Shown here: positions 12,301-27,300 of the stretch, one piece after another
How the letters are laid out: each line of letters opens with the position of its first letter
How positions within the stretch are numbered: the stretch's first letter is position 1
Source: Archivesica marissinica
Taxonomy: Eukaryota; Mollusca; Bivalvia; Venerida; Vesicomyidae
Assembly (NCBI GenBank): GCA_014843695.1
Contig: CM026394.1
Location: 38,397,623 to 38,461,622, forward strand
Length of the DNA stretch: 64,000 nt
Direction: 5' to 3'
Made by a program: the position numbers and the translations under genes
The notes under the pieces: generated by a model
Told to the model about the DNA's origin: nothing
Seen by the model: the letters and a program-made list of their open reading frames with translations, nothing else
Databases searched by the model: none

Positions 12301-15300
12301 TATTTATCATGCTTATGTGCTTGTATACGGAAATAAAGGTTGTTAACCCATTCTTGTTAGTTACTCTTTCTCCGTCCTATGAGTTTTCTACGGGGGGATA
12401 TTGTCCGCCCTAGGATTATCCACAGGGGGGATATTGTCCGCCTTGTATTTTTGATGGGGGGGATATTGTCTGCCCTGTCTTTTTTGACGGGGGGATATTG
12501 TCCGCCTGGGTCAAAATATACGGGGGTAATATTGTCCGGGGGGGATATTGTCCTACACTCCTTAAATAATGTTATAGTCTACAGCTGTCGAGCAACATAC
12601 AGTCAAACCTGTGCTAAAGGCCACCTCCGAATAAAGGCCGCATATGAAACACCTGTCCACCATTTTTCTCTCCCGTAGAGCCATTTTCAATGCATTTTAG
12701 CCCTCTATTGAGAGGCCACCTGTCAACAAAGGTCACTTTTTGACTTTCTCGAGGGTGGCCTTTATAGACAGGTTTGACTGTATATTGCTTGGTGATGTAT
12801 GTTTGTGCCAACTTGCTACATATACCGTAATTGTTCGTCATGGCTAGGTATATACATATATTATGATTATATTTGTAAATTGCATAGTGTGTTCGCTTCA
12901 GGTGTGAAAGGCCCAGAGTTGGAGCTCACCTGTAGCCCTCACGATTGTGCCCTTAGGCAAGCAAGGCATCTAAATTCCCTCTTCTCTTTCACTCGTGGCG
13001 ATGGATTCCATCAGGAATGAAGTCTCGAGAGCGATTAATATAAGTTGTAAATAAATAGGTATAAACTAATATATTATGATATATCTTCAGACGATGGCAG
13101 TAAACAAACAGTTGTCAGACCTGCACAGTGTGCTGACATACCTGAAGAAATGCAACCCATCGCTGATTGGTCACGGAAAACTGGGTACCGATGACATCTA
13201 CCGGGCATGGCGGCCATTCGTACAACGATGGAGAAACACAGGCTCTCCTCCGCTGTATTTTGTTAAAACCGACATTGCTAACTGTTACGATTCAATCGAC
13301 CAGAATAAACTGTGTGGTATAATGGAGAATCTCATGAGAACAGTAAGCAGGAGTTTAAACCTGTTTTATTTCACAGTATTCCGTGGACACGTGGTTAAGA
13401 TTGCTGTTTTATTTCATGTGCAGCATTCCGTGGACGCGTGTTAAGATTGCTGCTGTTTTATTTCATAGCATTCCGTGGATGCGTGTTAAGATTGCTGCTG
13501 TTTTATTTCATGTGCAGCATTCAGTGGATGCGTGGTTAAGATTGCTGCTGTTTTATTTCACAGTATTCTGTGGACGCACAGTTAAGATTGCTGCTTTTTA
13601 TTTCACAGTATTCTGTGGACGCACAGTTAAGATTGCTGCTGTTTTATCTCACAGTATTCTGTGGACGCACAGTTAAGATTGCTGCTGTTTTATTTCATAG
13701 TATTCCGTGGACGCGTGGTTAAGATTGCTGCTGTTTTATTTCACAGTATTCTGTTAAGATTGCTGCTGTTTTATTTTACAGTATTCCGTGGACGCGTGGT
13801 TAAGATTTCTGACTTCAAATCACTTGCAGGGTTCTCGCCTGTCGCTGGCGATAAATTTTGTGAATTGGCGGGGGGGGAAAAAAATTTAAATTCTTTTTTT
13901 TTACACAACATGTTTTGTCAAATACATGGCTTCAAATATTTATCTGTGAACTTTTTGGCCCCTAGTTGGCTTCATGTATTTTCAATTGGCGACAGAAGTA
14001 TCTCAGACAGAGGGAACCCTCACTTGCCCGTCATCGCTGTATGTTCGAATCCCACTGGTGGTGTCAAATTGTTTCATGTGAGGAAGCTATCCAGATGGCT
14101 TGCGGAAGATCGGTGGTTCTCCCTGTATGCCGTCCTTGCCTGAAATAAAAGTTCAGTTTACAGTCAGATCTATGAAAGTCTATGCTTTTGTTATATCCTT
14201 TTCGAGTTATTTCACTATACGGTCACCAATTATCGATACGGAACAAACTGGTATTTTTAATCACTCGCTTATAAGACAGGAAGCCATTTTTGAGGTATCT
14301 TGTGATAAAAATTACGTGTTACAGGCGAGTATGCACGGTAGTGACTTTATTTCTATTATTGTTGTGTAGGAGATGCAGGATGAGGAGTATGTAATCAGGA
14401 AGTATTTCACCGTGCAGATGAACAAGGGTCGTGTGCGCAGGAAGTTCCATCGTACCGTAGCCCCGCTGTCCAAGTTCTATCCACACTTCACATCTTACTG
14501 TAGAGAGAGTGCCGACACGGCTAGGCTGCAAAATGCAATCTTTGTAGATACGGTACGCTTTCATTTACTGCTGTTTTTTTTAAAATTTCATTCGGGGGCG
14601 ACGCCTCCAGAAATGTTAGTGGTTTTATTTTTTGGAGGATAGTAAAGGCTCCCTGGTTGTTTTACATGCCCGGTGTATTGCACCCGGTGTAGAGCACCGA
14701 TACATGAGACCTTGGTTTATACTCCCATTTACTGTTTGGAGTTTCTTTGTTATTTATTTAGAGCAATTTCACGAGAAGTCTGAAAAACATTTTAATAATG
14801 ATATCGTTTGTACTTGGGTGGTGTTCTGGTGGGCCTGCGTGACTGAATGGTTAGTTTATACAAATTTATTTTAGCTCGATTGCGAAACAAGTTCTTTCAA
14901 CTTATATAAATCGCTCTCGAGACCTCATTCCTGATGGAATCCATCGCCACAAGGGAGAGAAGAGGCAACGTGGAATTTAAATGCCTTGTCTAAGGACACA
15001 ATCGTAACGGCTCCAGCGGGGCTCGAACTCCGGACCTTTCGCACCTGAAGCGAACGCGCATCCACTGCGCTATCACGACTGAATGGTTACAGTCGTTTAC
15101 TTCAAATTACTTGCCCTCACTGCTGTAGGTTCGAATCCCACTGGGGTGCATGTATCCAGCTGGCTTCCTGGAAGGTTGGTGGTTCTACCCTGGTGCCCGT
15201 CCGTGCCCGAGATGCTGCTTGGAGGTGCACCCGGGTTCTTCCTCCATCAATAATAGTTGGGGAGTCGCCATGGTACCTTAGCTGTGTGATATTAAAATGC

Positions 15301-18300
15301 AAGAACAAACTATCCAGGTCAAAGACTAAAGATATATAGAACATAGACCCAAACATGCAAACAACATGAGCAATATTGAGTGTGGGGCCCTCTGCTGAAA
15401 AACACTATCTCGAAGGGGTACCAGGATCCGAACTGGGTCCAAATTCCTGGGAGAAGTGACTTCTCCCTCCAGATAAGTGACTTCTCCCTTCAATGATCAT
15501 AACCGTAATGTCTGATTAGAATGGCGTTGACAAAATTGCGAACTTCATCCCATGATTTAGCTATCAAGCGTGGAAGATATCAAGACATACCCAGAAATCA
15601 AAGAATATGTATATATTGCAATACAGGCATGATAGAAAGTCAATATCATTTCCTTTTTATATGTCCGAAATTTAGAGATCTTAGACAGAAATATTTGAAA
15701 TATTATTACTATACATTGCCAACAACTATTAATAAATTCACTAATTTTATGTCAGAAAAATCAGATACTATTGGTAGATATTTAGCAAAATACATATATT
15801 TCGCAAATGTATATAGAAACTAAAATTAGTATAAGCAGAGAGTATATTAACATCTTGCTCTTTTGTAAATCCATGTCGTTGCCTACATGTATACATGTAC
15901 TTGCTATAGACATTGTATGAATGTTTAATGCAATAAAGGTATTTTTTTTATACTTTATTTATTTTACAACGATTGCGAAGCAAGTTTTAACAACTTATAT
16001 TAATCACTCTCGTTGGCTCGGATCAAAGCGTATATGTGGTCATTCATGTGGGAGGAAACCGGAGTACCCGGAGAAAACCCACCTGTCTGATCTGGCGACC
16101 ATCGTACCATCTCACATACTTCCCTGTCCGAGGATCGAACCCGGGTCGCATTGGTGAGAAGCGAGCGCGCTAACCACTGCGCTAATCGGACAGCCTATTG
16201 TTGTTGTTGTTGATTACCAATCAACAATTGAAGTGTATATAGTGATGTATGTTGCTGTAAGAATACACTTGGTACATTCCTCTGTACATGTACTCCGATA
16301 CATTAGGTACATAGATGGGACGTTAAACCGAGGTCTCGTGTCGGTGCTTTACACCGTGCACGTAAAAGAACCAGAGGAGACTCTGGAATGGGTCTCTGTC
16401 TGTATCATTGCACTATCCTCCAAAAATCTAAAATGACTAATCTCTTAAGGAGGCGTCGCTCATATGGGCAACCGGTAGCGACGATAAATAAACGTGAAAC
16501 ACTGATATATTAGGTATCGTATCATACATGGCCTGAGTTGTTATGTATAAAGTGCTTGTGTATTTATAGGTCATATATCAACACGAGACATGCGAGACCT
16601 TGACGAAGTTGCTGATGACACACCTGTGTAATAATCTAGTCAAGGTAAGCTTAAATCACTGGTAAGCTTAAATCACTGGTAAGTTTAAATCACTGATCAA
16701 GTGATCACCGGTTCGAGCCCCACTCAGGCCGTGTCTCTTTATATGAAAAAGTTGGCAGTTACTTATGGAGTTTGGTGCACCAAGTACCTGTTAACTGCTG
16801 GAGCCTGCCCAGAAGTAGTGTTAGGTAAATTGCCCTCCGGCGATATAGCTCGTAATGGTGGTGACTAAGGCGTAAAACCCGAACAAACAAACACACAAAC
16901 AAACATGGGAAGTATTGAACCAGTTTATATTTATTCCAATAACCTGCGGAAACAAACATGTTGATGATTGACACAGTTTATACCAAGTGCGGTAATAGGC
17001 TATACTAGGTTTGGTCCGGAGCATCAAGGTTTGTTAATTTGGAATGCCCTTTCCCTCGCAAGATGTTTCTCAACGGTGCGTTCACCTGGGAATCGGCTAT
17101 TTACATGTAACACTGCTATATATTGGTTACAGATCGGGGTCGGTACTATCGGGATCAATGAGGGATCAGTTATCTACATGTAACACTGTTGTATATTGGT
17201 TACAGATCGGGGGTCGGTACTATCGGGATCAATGAGGGATCAGTTATCTACATGTAACACTGTTGTATATTGGTTACAGATCGGGGGCTCGGTACTATCG
17301 GGATCAATGAGGGATCAGTTATCTACATGTAACACTGCTGTATATTGGTTACAGATTGGGGGTCGGTACTATATACAGACATCAGGGATCAGTCAGGGGT
17401 CAGTTATCTACATGTAACACTGCTGTATATTGGTTACAGATCGGGGGTCAGTACTATATACAGACATCAGGGATCAGTCAGGGGTCAGTTATCTACATGT
17501 AACACTGCTGTATATTGGTTACAGATCGGGGGTCAGTACTATATACAGACATCAGGGATCAGTCAGGGGTCAGTTATCTCCACACTGCTGTGTAGCTTCT
17601 ACTACGCTGACATGGAGAGAACTCGGTTCCGTTTGGACGACAGCGAATTCCTGATACGAATTGTTGACGACTACATGTATGTTACGGCCTCGTACACACA
17701 GGCCGTCCAGTTTGTGCAGACAATGATGAAAGGTTTGTAAGCTGTAGGAATTGTCTCCTCCTCTATTGTTCTTTGCCGTCGCTGGGGCATCCAATGCATG
17801 GCCACATGATTACGGTGATTGACTTCAAATCACTTGCCTCTCACCGCTGTAGGTTCGATTCCCACTAGGGGGCATCAAATTATTTGCTGGCTTTGGAAGG
17901 TCGGTGGTTCTGGCTGGGTGCCTGTCTGTACCTGAAATACTGCTTGCAGGGACAAACACCGGGGTCTTCCTCCACCAATAAAATCTTGTCCAGTAAGGTA
18001 CAATTGCCATTGTAAAGCACTCCTTCTATTCAAATGTTGTATTTAATGGTCATGTGTATTTTAACCCTATAGTATTGTGTTGAAATGTATTATATACTAT
18101 TTAAGGGCGCAATTGTACAGTTTTCCCAAAAATTCTAACTTGAGCCCTGATATTTATGGACTTTCATCAAAATATATGCCAAAATGATATTCGTGTGGGA
18201 TGAAAATGAAATACCTGCATAAAGCCCACTCCGCCTCCGTGGTCGAGTGCTTAAGGTCGCTGACTTGTATACCACTGTAACCTATCATCACTGATGGTCA

Positions 18301-21300
18301 CGGGTTCGAGCCCCGCTGAGACCGTGTATCATTTGTATGAAAAAGTTGGCAGTTTCTTACGGAGGTTGGTGCACCCAAGTACTGGTTAACCGCTGGAGCC
18401 TGCCCAGGAAAAGTGTTAGGTAAACTGCCCTCCGGCGATATAGCCCGAAATTGTGCTGATGCAGGCGTAAAACCCGAAATATAAATAAATATATATAAAT
18501 AAATAAATGGATAAAGACCACCTGTCTGATCTTGTTATGTAGTGATGTGGTGATGTGGTGACCATCTGTGCTATGTTTTCAGGTGTCCCAGAGTATAACT
18601 GCTCTATTAACAAGGAGAAGGTGTTCGTGAATTTTAATTATAAAGTTGATGATGGAACACACCTCCCTATGAGTTCCACAGGTAGGTGGTTTGTCACACG
18701 TAGCCGGGAATCCCCATCTGTCACCTCGTACTGCTCCTTCATAATCATGCCCCCATCTCTTATGACCCCATCTCTTATAACCCCGTCTCTTATAACTCCC
18801 ATCTCTTATAACCCCATCTCTTATAACCCCATCTCTTATAACCCCCATCTCTTGTAACCCCATCTCTTATAACCCCATCTCTTATAACCCCATCTCTTAT
18901 AACCCCATCTCTTATAACCCCATCTCTTATAACCCCATCTCTTGTAACCCCCATCTCTTATAACCCCATCTCTTATAACCCATCTCTTATAACCCCATCT
19001 CTTATAACCCCATCTCTTGTAACCCCATCTCTTATAACCGTCTCTTATAACCCCATCTCTTGTAACCCCCATCTCTTATAACCCCCATCTCGTATAACCC
19101 CATCTCTTATAACCCCCATCTCTTATAACCCCATCTCTTATAACCCCCATCTCTTATAACCCCCATCTCTTGTAACCCCATCTCTTATAACCCCGTCTCT
19201 TATAACCCCATCTCTTGTAACCCCATCTCTTATAACCCCATCTCTTATAACCCCATCTCTTATAACCCCATCTCTTGTAACCCCATCTCTTATAACCCCC
19301 ATCTCTTGTAACCCCATCTCTTATAACCCCCATCTCTTATAACCCCCATCTCTTATAACCCCATCTCTTATAACCCCATCTCGTATAACCCCATCTCTTA
19401 TAACCCCATCTCTTATAACCCCGTCTCTTATAACCTCATCTCTTATAACCCCATCTCTTATAACCCCCATCTCTTATAACTAGGGATGTCAACGAGTACT
19501 CGAGTACTCGATCGAACATCCGAGTATCGAATACTTTTTAGATAATCGAGTACTCGGTTAAAAAAAATAAAATCAACAAATCTTTATTTTGCGCAAATAC
19601 GGAGTTGCCTGTGAACAAATCGTGATCAGTAGGATTAGCAAAACTTCCGCTGTACCAAACAATGCAATATACAGCATGTCATGGTGATTAACAATACCTG
19701 TATATCACACAGTGACCGAATAATTAAGGTGTTGATTCAACGTAATTGGGAAGCGTAAGTTTGATGCAAATTATTTTATCATTGTCGTCACTACTGAGGC
19801 GGGTCGTCCGATTGTCTGTCGTGTGAATGACATCTTTTGTCTGATGGTCGGAACTTGTTTTGATGTTATAATTGACACTTAATTGATTACTCAATTTAGG
19901 ACTTTAAGCAGCTACCCATAGCAGGGCAATACCGAAATATCGTAACTTTTGCCATTAACTACAAAAATAAAAGTGAGATCGTTGAAATCGTTCTGTTAAT
20001 CCGTTTCGTACATGTATATTAACGGATATTAGATATAATCAGATGGTGCCAGGATTGACAGATAGGCATGTGCCTATAACCACTGCGTCTACGACTCCTG
20101 AAACAAACAACACATCAAAGTAATGAATTGATTAACAGCAGGACCAATCTGATTGATGAGACAAGAAGCATAATCCACGGTAACGGTAACCGAGTACTCG
20201 AGTACTCGATCGAATACCTTTCCGAGTACTCGAGTACCAAAATCACTACTCGTTGACATCCCTACTTATAACCCCATCTCTTATAACCCCCATCTCTTAT
20301 GACCCCATCTCTTATATCCCAGTCTCTTATGACCCCATCTCTTACAACCCCAGACTCTTATGACCTCATCTCTTGCAACCCAGTCTCTTATGACCTAGTC
20401 ACATATTAATGTTAGATATCAGATATGATCAATGTTAGATATCAGGTATGATCAATGTTAGATATCAGATATGATCAATGTTAGATATCAGATATGATCA
20501 ATGTTAGATATCAGGTATGATCAATGTTAGATATCAGGTATGATTAATGTTAGATATCAGGTATGATCGGTGTTAGATATCAGGTATGATTAATGTTAGA
20601 TATCAGGTATGATTAATGTTAGATATCAGGTATGATCAATGTTAGATATCAGATATGATCAATGTTAGATATCAGGTATGATCAATGTTGGATATCAGGT
20701 ATGATTAATGTTAGATATCAGGTATGATCAATGTTAGATATCAGGTATGATCAGTGTTAGATATCAGATATCATCAATGTTAGATATCAGGTATGATCAA
20801 TGTTAGATATCAGTTAAAACTTCAAATCACATGCCCCTCACTGCTGTAGGTTCAAATCTCACTGTAGTTCTACCGGTGTGCCAATCCGTGGGAAATCGAG
20901 GGGAGATATTGTTTAAACTAAAAGAATTTCTTGGAAATAGAATTTAATGTAATTATGAATATTTTTATTGCATGTTCATTATCCAAAATATATAATGTTT
21001 AACCATATATTCGTTTGTGCAGAATGGTTTCCATGGTGCGGGGTACTCTTCAACACTGGAACACTAGAAGTGAAGGCAGACTTCAGTAGATATTCGGGTT
21101 TTAGTGAGTACATTTATATCCTATAGCTACTGTATGTTTATACAAATGTATTGTAGCTCGATTGCGAAACAAGTTCTTTCAACTTATATTAATCACTCTC
21201 AATACCTCATTCCTGGTGGAATCCTTCGCCATGAGGGAGAGAGAAGAGGCAATGTGGAATTTAAATGCACTTACCTAAGGGCATAATCGTAATGGCTCCG

Positions 21301-24300
21301 CTCCAGCAGGGCTCGAACTCCGGGCCTTTCGCATCTGAAGGGAACATGCTACCACTGCTCTATCACGACTTCCAACTAGCTAGAGTACAGTAGAGAGAGT
21401 CGCAATGTATTAAGCAGCCAATTTGTTGTTTCATACATTTGACCTCTATTAAGCAGCCACCTGTGCTAAGCAGACGGATCTATAGCCCAGTGGTAACACG
21501 CTGGACTGGTAATCCAGGGATCGCAGGTTCGATCCCCCGTCTGACCCTAATAAAATTAACAGTCTTTCAGATGGGACGTTAAACCGAGGTCTCGTGTCAA
21601 TGCTTTACACTGTGCACGAAAAAGAACCAGAGGAGGCTCTGGAATGGGTCTCTCTCTGCATCATTGCACTATCCTCCAAAAATCTAAAATGACTAATATC
21701 TTCAGGAGGCATCGCTCATATGGGCAACCGGTAGCGACGATAAATAAACGTAAAAATTGTTTTTTAAAAAGCAGCCACTTTCTGATATTTCCTTGGCTAG
21801 CTGCTTAAGACAGGATTTGACTGTATATATTAGATATATAGATAACAAATGGTGTAGCAACATTGCTTATAGAGTCAATCTGCTTAGTTGGGTAAACAAA
21901 TACAAGTTTGTCCGCCTCCGTGGTCGAGTGGTTAAGGTCGCTGACTTGTATACCACTGTAACCTATCATCACTGATGGTCACGGGTTCGATCCCCGCTCA
22001 GGCCGTGTCTCATTTATATGAAAAAGTTGGCAGTTTCTTACGGAGGTTGGTGCACCCAAGTACTGGTTAACCGCTGGAGCCTGCCCAGGAAAGGTGTTGT
22101 TAGGTAAACTGCCCGCCGGGGATATAGCCCAAAATGGTGCTGATGCAGGCGTAAAACCCGAAATATAACATATATATAACATAACAAATACAAGTTGACA
22201 TCAGTAATATATGGCTTACATATAACAAACTGTGTTTTAGGTACCGTAGCGATAATACATACAGTATGGTGCAAGACAGAAATAGAGAAAAGGGAGATAA
22301 TTCATGTTTGTTTGTAGACATGTTGAAAGATGCAGGGCTAATGCTTCAATTTCTTGTATTACACTGTTGTTATGGCAGTATTGAATGAGAAACGGTGGTC
22401 AGTTACTGCCCCTGAATGCGTCTTAAAATAGATAGGTCCTCTTCATTGGTTTCCTCTGTTTTTATCGTTGTTCCCTTTGCACTACATGCTATCAATTTTC
22501 CTCCGTTTTCTCATCTTAGAATTATTAAATCTTTACTGATAATCTACAGTATATCAAACGGATACTTATCTGTAACAAATTGTTATCAATTAATTAACAC
22601 AATTTTGATAAAACCACATTTATCATACCGCAACATCTGGTTAGGGAACAACAGTAAAAACAAAGGATTCCAATTCAAAGGACCAATATACATTTTCGGA
22701 TGAATCAGACTTTATCTGTTAATGGAGGTGATAAAATTTATTCTACAGGCATAAAAGACACGATGACCATTGAGCTTTCCAAATCTCCTGGGAATTCATT
22801 GAAGGAGAAGAACATCTTGTAAGCTATGTACTGCCCTCCCCCATTATCACATGACCTACTCGTAAAATACTGTACTGCCCTCCCCCATTATCACATGACC
22901 TACTTGTAAAATACTGTACTGCCCTCCCCCATTATCACATGACCTACTTGTAAAATACTGTACTGCCCTCCCCCATTATCACATGACCTACTTGTAAGTA
23001 CTGTACTGCCCTCCCCCATTATCACCTGACCTACTTGTAGGTACTGTACTGCCTCCCCCATTATCACATGACCTTCTTGTACGTACTGTACTGCCCTCCC
23101 CCATTATCACATGACCTACTTGTACATATTGTACTTCCCTCCCCCATTATCACATGACCTACTTGTAAGTACTGTACTTCCCTCCCCCATTATCACATGA
23201 CCTACTTGTAAGTACTGTACTTCCCTCACCCATTATCACATGACCTACTTGTAAGTATTGTACTTCCCTCCCCATTATCACATGACCTACTTGTAAGTAC
23301 TGTACTTCCCTCCCCCATTATCACATGACCTACTTGTAAGTACTGTACTGCCCCCCCATTATCACATGACCTACTTGTAAGTACTGTACTTCCCTCCCCA
23401 TTATCACATGACCTACTTGTAAGTACTGTACTTCCCTCACCCATTATCACATGACCTACTTGTAAGTACTGTACTTCCCTCCCCCATTATCACATGACCT
23501 ACTTGTAAGTACTGTACTTCCCTCACCCATTATCACATGACCTACTTGTAAGTATTGTACTTCCCTCCCCCATTATCACATGACCTACTTGTAAGTACTG
23601 TACTTCCCTCCCCATTATCACATGACCTACTTGTAAGTACTGTACTTCCCTCACCCATTATCACATGACCTACTTGTAAGTACTGTACTTCCCTCCCCAT
23701 TATCACATGACCTACTTGTAAGTATTGTACTTCCCTCCCCCATTATCACATGACCTACTTGTAAGTATTGTACTGCCCTCCCCCATTATCACATGACCTA
23801 CTTGTAAGTACTGTACTGCCCTCCCCATTATCACATGACCTACTTGTAAGTATTGTACTGCCCTCCCCCATTATCACATGACCTACTTGTAAGTACTGTA
23901 CTTCCCTCCCCCATTATCACATGACCTACTTGTAAGTACTGTACTTCCCTCCCCCATTATCACATGACCTACTTGTAAGTACTGTACTGCCCTCCCCCAT
24001 TATCACATGACCTACTTGTAAGTACTGTACTTCCCTCCCCCATTATCACATGACCTACTTGTAAGTACTGTACTTCCCTCCCCCATTATCACATGACCTA
24101 CTTGTAAGTACTGTACTTCCCTCACCCATTATCACATGACCTACTTGTAAGTACTGTACTTCCCTCACCCATTATCACATGACCTACTTGTAAGTACTGT
24201 ACTTCCCTCACCCATTATCACATGACCTACTTGTAAGTACTGTACTTCCCTCACCCATTATCACATGACCTACTTGTAAGTACTGTACTTCCCTCACCCA

Positions 24301-27300
24301 TTATCACATGACCTACTTGTAAGTACTGTACTTCCCTCACCCATTATCACATGACCTACTTGTAAGTACTGTACTTCCCTCACCCATTATCACATGACCT
24401 ACTTGTAAGTACTGTACTTCCCTCACCCATTATCACATGACCTACTTGTAAGTACTGTACTTCCCTCACCCATTATCACATGACCTACTTGTAAGTACTG
24501 TACTTCCCTCACCCATTATCACATGACCTACTTGTAAGTACTGTACTTCCCTCACCCATTATCACATGACCTACTTGTAAGTACTGTACTTCCCTCACCC
24601 ATTATCACATGACCTACTTGTAAGTACTGTACTTCCCTCCCCCATTATCACATGACCTACTTGTAAGTATTGTACTGCCCTCCCCATTATCACATGACCT
24701 ACTTGTAAGTACTGTACTGCCCTCCCCCATTATCACATGACCTACTTGTAAGTACTGTACTGCCCTCCCCCATTATAATGACTACTTGTAGTATGTACTG
24801 CCCTCCCCCATTATCACATGACCTACTTGTAAGTACTGTACTTCCCTCACCCATTATCACATGACCTACTTGTAAGTATTGTACTTCCCTCCCCCATTAT
24901 CACATGACCTACTTGTAAGTACTGTACTTCCCTCCCCCATTATCACATGACCTACTTGTAAGTACTGTACTTCCCTCCCCCATTATCACATGACCTACTT
25001 GTAAGTACTGTACTTCCCTCCCCCATTATCACATGACCTACTTGTAAGTACTGTACTTCCCTCCCCCATTATCACATGACCTACTTGTAAGTATTGTACT
25101 GCCCTCCCCCATTATCACATGACCTACTTGTACGTATTGTACTTCCCTCCCCCATTATCACATGACCTACTTGTACGTACTGTACTTCCCTCCCCCATTA
25201 TCACATGACCTACTTGTAAGTACTGTACTTCCCTCCCCCATTATCACATGACCTACTTGTATACTGTACTTCCCTCCCCCATTATCACATGACCTACTTG
25301 TAAGTACTGTACTTCCCTCACCCATTATCACATGACCTACTTGTAAGTACCGTACTGCCCTCCCCCATTATCACATGACCTACTTGTAAGTACTGTACTT
25401 CCCTCACCCATTATCACATGACCTACTTGTAAGTATTGTACTTCCCTCACCCATTATCACATGACCTACTTGTAAGTACTGTACTTCCCTCACCCATTAT
25501 CACATGACCTACTTGTAAGTACTGTACTTCCCTCACCCATTATCACATGACCTACTTGTAAGTATTGTACTGCCCTCACCCATTATCACATGACCTACTT
25601 GTAAGTACTGTACTTCCCTCACCCATTATCACATGACCTACTTGTAAGTATTGTACTCCTCCCCCATTATCACATGACCTACTTGTAAGTACTGTACTGC
25701 CCTCCCCCATTATCACATGACCTACTTGTAAGTACTGTACTGCCCTCCCCCATTATCACATGACCTACTTGTAAGTACTGTACTGCCCTCCCCCATTATC
25801 ACATGACCTACTTGTAAGTACTGTACTGCCCTCCCTCCCCCATTATCACATGACCTACTTGTAAGTACTGTACTGCCCTCACCCATTATCACATGACCTA
25901 CTTGTAAGTACTGTACTTCCCTCCCCCATTATCACATGACCTACTTGTAAGTACTGTACTTCCCTCCCCCATTATCACATGACCTACTTGTAAGTACTGT
26001 ACTTCCCTCCCCCATTATCACATGACCTACTTGTAAGTACTGTACTTCCCTCACCCATTATCACATGACCTACTTGTAAGTACTGTACTTCCCTCACCCA
26101 TTATCACATGACCTACTTGTAAGTACTGTACTTCCCTCACCCATTATCACATGACCTACTTGTAAGTACTGTACTTCCCTCCCCATTATCACATGCCTAC
26201 TTAAGTACTGTACTTCCCCCCCATTATCACATGACCTACTTGTAAGTACTGTACTTCCCTCACCCATTATCACATGACCTACTTGTAAGTACTGTACTGC
26301 CCTCCCCCATTATCACATGACCTACTTGTAAGTACTGTACTGCCCTCCCCCATTATCACATGACCTACTTGTAAGTACTGTACTTCCCTCCCCCATTATC
26401 ACATGACCTACTTGTAAGTACTGTACTGCCCTCCCCCATTATCACATGACCTACTTGTAAGTATGCCCTCCCCCATTATCACATGACCTACTTGTAAGTA
26501 CTGTACTTCCCTCCCCATTATCACATGACCTACTTGTAAGTACCGTACTGCCCTCCCCCATTATCACATGACCTACTTGTAAGTACTGTACTTCCCTCCC
26601 CCATTATCACATGACCTACTTGTAAGTACTGTACTTCCCTCCCCCATTATCACATGACCTACTTGTAAGTACTGTACTGCCCTCCCCCATTATCACATGA
26701 CCTACTTGTACGTACCGTACTGCCCTCCCCCACATGACCTACTTGTAAGTACTGTACTGCCCTCCCCACATGACCTACTTGTAAGTACCGTACTGCCCTC
26801 CCCCACATGACCTACTTGTAAGTACCGTACTGCCCTCCCCATTATCACATGACCTACTTGTAAGTACCGTACTGCCCTCCCCCATTATCACATGACCTAC
26901 TTGTAAGTACTGTACTGCCCTCCCCACATGACCTACTTGTAAGTACCGTACTGCCCTCCCCCACATGACCTACTTGTAAGTACCGTACTGCCCTCCCCCA
27001 CATGACCTACTTGTACGTACCGTACTGCCCTCCCCCACATGACCTACTTGTAAGTACCGTACTGCCCTCCCCCACATGACCTACTTGTAAGTACCGTACT
27101 GCCCTCCCCCACATGACCTACTTGTAAGTACCGTACTGCCCTCCCCCACATGACCTACTTGTAAGTACCGTACTGCCCTCCCCCACATGACCTACTTGTA
27201 AGTACCGTACTGCCCTCCCCCACATGACGTACCGTGGTTCTACCAGGGTATAGCTGGATGGTCGCTATCTCACCTTAGCTGTTGGTGCTACTCTAAATGC

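Noticed and set aside
14758..14820. Possible extra TERT exon after a TTATTTAG acceptor
   Set aside because: The translation does not resemble TERT, no suitable donor follows, and exons 14370-14552 and 16570-16644 already join in phase.
18745..19480. Telomere-like C-rich repeat next to a telomerase gene
   Set aside because: CCCCATCTCTTATAA does not match known telomere units such as CCCTAA; it is an ordinary minisatellite.
22038..22321. Minus-strand frames with FRVLRLHQHHFGLYRRRAVY
   Set aside because: This peptide recurs wherever SINE-A occurs and is its antisense translation, not a protein family.
22819..27230. CRISPR-like array
   Set aside because: Units are directly adjacent without unique spacers, and the context is a eukaryotic intron.
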